Shown here piece after piece: positions 62,214-64,000 of a DNA stretch of 64,000 nt. Where the stretch lies: positions 31,374,001 to 31,438,000 of the forward strand of contig NC_079883.1 of assembly GCF_029227915.1 (NCBI RefSeq), in the 5' to 3' direction. The notes beneath the pieces were generated by a model. The model had not been told where the DNA came from. It was given only the letters and a program-made list of their open reading frames with translations, and searched no databases. Each line of letters begins with the position of its first letter. Positions within the stretch are counted from its first letter, which is position 1. This DNA is from Hydractinia symbiolongicarpus. Taxonomy: Eukaryota; Cnidaria; Hydrozoa; Anthoathecata; Hydractiniidae. The translations under genes and the position numbers were made by a program.

Positions 62214-64000
62214 ACAAGTCTCATGCGTTTTAGTGGTGAAAAAATAAATTAAAAAATCGTTCGGGAAATGAGTTTACTTCCTGGGTACTTTCTTTGTATA
62301 CTTTTGACTATACGGGCCAAGCCCGGGATTTACGGGAAATCGCGGGTTTTCGTTTGCCGGCGATTAAACTTCTTTTATTCAGCGTCTCATCAAAAATGAA
62401 AACATATTTGAAAACTACAAGTCTTATGCGTTTTAGTGGTGAAAAAATAATTTAAAAAATCGTTCCGGAAATGAGTTTACTCACAGGGTACTTTCTTTGT
62501 ATACATTCGACTATACGGGCCAAGCCCGGGATTTACGGGAAATCGCGGGTTTTCGTTTGCCGGCGATTAAACCTCTTTCATTAAGCGTCTCATCAAAAAT
62601 GAAAACATTTTTGAAAACTACCAGTCTCATGCGTTTTAGTGGTAAAAAAAAAATTAAAAAATCGTTCGGGAAATGAGTTTACTCCCTGGGTACTTTCTTT
62701 CTATACATTCGACTATACGGGCCAAGCCCGGGATTTACGGGAAATCGCGGGTTTTCGATTGCCGGCGATTAAACCTCTTTCATTAAGCGTCTCATCAAAA
62801 ATGAAAACATTTCTGAAAACTACAAGTCTCATGCGTTTTAGTGGTAAAAAAAAATTTAAAAAATCGTTCGGAAAATGAGTTTACTCCCTGGGTACTTTCT
62901 TTGTATACATTCGACTATACGGGCCAAGCCCGGGATTTACGGGAAATCGCGGGATTTCGTTTGCCGGCGATTAAACCTCTTTCATTAAGCGTCTCATCAA
63001 AAATAAAAACATTTTTGAAAACTGCAAGTCTCATGCGTTTTAGTGGTAAAAAAAAAATTTAAAAAATCGTTCGGGAAATGAGTTTACTCCCTGGGTACTT
63101 TCTTAGTATACATTCGACTATACGGGCCAAGCCCGAGATTTACGGCAAATCGCGGGATTTCGTTTGCCGGCGATTAAACCTCTTTCATTAAGCATCTCAT
63201 CAAAAATGAAAACATTTTTGAAAACTGCAAGTGTCATGCGTTTTAGTGGTGAAAAGATAATTTAAAAAATTGTTTTGGAAATGAGTTTACTTACAGGGTA
63301 CTTTCTTTGTATACTTTTGACTATACGGGCCGAGTCCGGATTTACGGGAAGTCGCGGATTTTCGTTTGCCGGCGATTAAACTTTTTTTATTCAACGTCTC
63401 ATCAAAAATGAAATCATTTTCAAAAACTACAAGTCTCATGGGTTTTAGTGGTGAAATAATAATTTAAAAAATCGTTCGGGAAATGAGTTTACACCCTGGG
63501 TACTTTCTTTGTATACTTTTGACTATACGAGCCGAGTCCGGGATTTACGGGAAATCGCTGGTTTTCCTTTGCCGGCGATTAAACTTCTTTTGTTCAGCGT
63601 CTGATCAAAAATGAAAACATTTTTGAAAACTACAAGTCTCAAGCGTTTTAGTGGTGAAAGAAAAATTTAAAAAATCGTTCGGGAAATAAGTTTATTCCTT
63701 GGGTACTTTCTTTGTATACATTTGACTATACGGGCCAAGCCCGGGATTTACGGGAAATCGCGGGATTTCGTTTGCCGGCGATTAAACCTCTTTCATTAAG
63801 CGTCTCGTCAAAAATGAAAACATTTTTGAAAACTACAAGTCTCATGCGTTTTAGTGGTAAAAAAAAAATTAAAAAATCGTTCGGGAAATGAGTTTACACC
63901 CTGGGTACTTTCTTTGTATACTTTTGACTATACGGGCCGAGTCCGGGATTTACGATAAATCGCAGGTTTTCGTTTGCCGGCGATTAAACTTCTTTTATTC
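62214..64000. repeat. Right-edge block, return to the 38-39 kb module
   Basis: From about 62,915 the order of variants follows 38,520 onward at an offset of about 24,397 bp. The matched markers are TTCTTAGTATAC (63103), TTACGGCAAATCG, the module start at 63224, the missing-G unit, ATGAAATCATTT, CGAGCC with CGCTGGTTTTCC, GAAAGAAAAATTT (63656) and GTCTCGTCAAAAATG. The window ends inside a type B unit at about unit position 170, so the array continues. Confidence 0.87.

Larger units (their letters stand above)
1..64000. repeat. 203-bp satellite DNA array, about 316 head-to-tail units
   Basis: The anchor ACTACAAG recurs every 203 bp, for example at 1, 204 and 407, and can be followed through the whole window with only small shifts in register. 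After allowing for two truncated units and about 75 bp of small deletions, the length corresponds to about 316 units. All units share one orientation; no inverted unit, unique spacer, gene or transposon insertion was seen. A type A unit contains 79 G+C bases in 203. Arrays of this kind are typical of eukaryotic centromeric or heterochromatic satellites; that location is inferred, since nothing in the window shows it directly. The array runs off both ends of the window. Confidence 0.98.

Noticed and set aside
1-64000. CRISPR array
   Set aside because: The repeated unit is 203 bp with no constant-repeat/variable-spacer pattern; all parts of the unit are conserved.
1-64000. Ribosomal DNA, tRNA genes or tRNA-derived elements
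   Set aside because: No rRNA-like segment. GTTCGGGAA resembles a fragment of a pol III B box but lacks the rest of the motif and a matching A box.
1-64000. Transposable element or tandem LTR
   Set aside because: No terminal repeats, target-site duplications, or reverse transcriptase or transposase coding sequence; the units abut directly.
1-64000. Canonical 17-bp CENP-B box
   Set aside because: No stretch examined fits NTTCGNNNNANNCGGGN with the correct spacing; only the one-base-short version is present, and it is reported separately.

Overview
The whole 64 kb window is one uninterrupted head-to-tail array of a satellite DNA. The repeat unit is 203 bp and about 39 % G+C. I count roughly 316 units from start to end, all in the same orientation. 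I see no protein-coding gene, RNA gene, transposon, CRISPR array or unique spacer anywhere. An array this long, with multi-unit higher-order repeats, points to a eukaryotic chromosome, most likely a centromeric, pericentromeric or other heterochromatic block. I do not recognise the satellite and cannot name the organism.

Each unit has four parts. At the left is an A/T-rich stretch with a variable A-run (unit positions about 28-57). A CpG-rich core follows (about 57-151) with two adjacent dyads, GTATA-N8-TATAC and CGGGC-CAA-GCCCG, and a GCCGGC palindrome. A pyrimidine-rich stretch comes next (about 156-175), and an A-rich tail ends the unit. Three unit types are defined by linked differences. 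Type A has ATTCGAC, CCAAGCCCGGG and CTCTTTCATTAAG. Type B has TTTTGAC, CCGAGTCCGGG and TTCTTTTATTCAG. Type C has CTACACGGGCC, TTTGCTGGCG and CACTTTCACTAAG, and occurs only in the first 17 kb.

Layout. 1-6903: mixed type-B-rich units with an 18-unit (3,656 bp) duplication. 6904-15429: a clean higher-order repeat, two copies of a 21-unit (4,263 bp) block, each built as 5+8+8 units. 15430-19684: a partial further copy, a fresh single-unit duplication, then a block also found at the left edge and near 53 kb. 19685-29211: duplications of 5, 2, 6 and 8 units. 29212-36106: 5-unit (about 1,014 bp) repeats nested in a 4,055 bp repeat. 36107-40535: a recurring module with two 87-bp truncated units. 40536-43430: 2- and 3-unit repeats combined into a 7-unit period. 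43430-49262: a patchwork of 2-, 3- and 8-unit repeats. 49263-51697: a 4-unit (812 bp) repeat. 51698-60401: a long-range copy of the 17-20 kb region and a 3,434 bp repeat. 60402-64000: an 803 bp repeat, then return to the 36-40 kb module. The array continues past both ends of the window.

The short ORFs in every unit are by-products of a homogeneous repeat. 203 is not a multiple of 3, so the frame shifts at each unit, and ORFs appear on both strands. The interest lies in how the array evolved (nested unequal exchange, founder mutations carried by modules) and in the dyad/CENP-B-box-like core. Unit positions below count the first A of ACTACAAG as 1.
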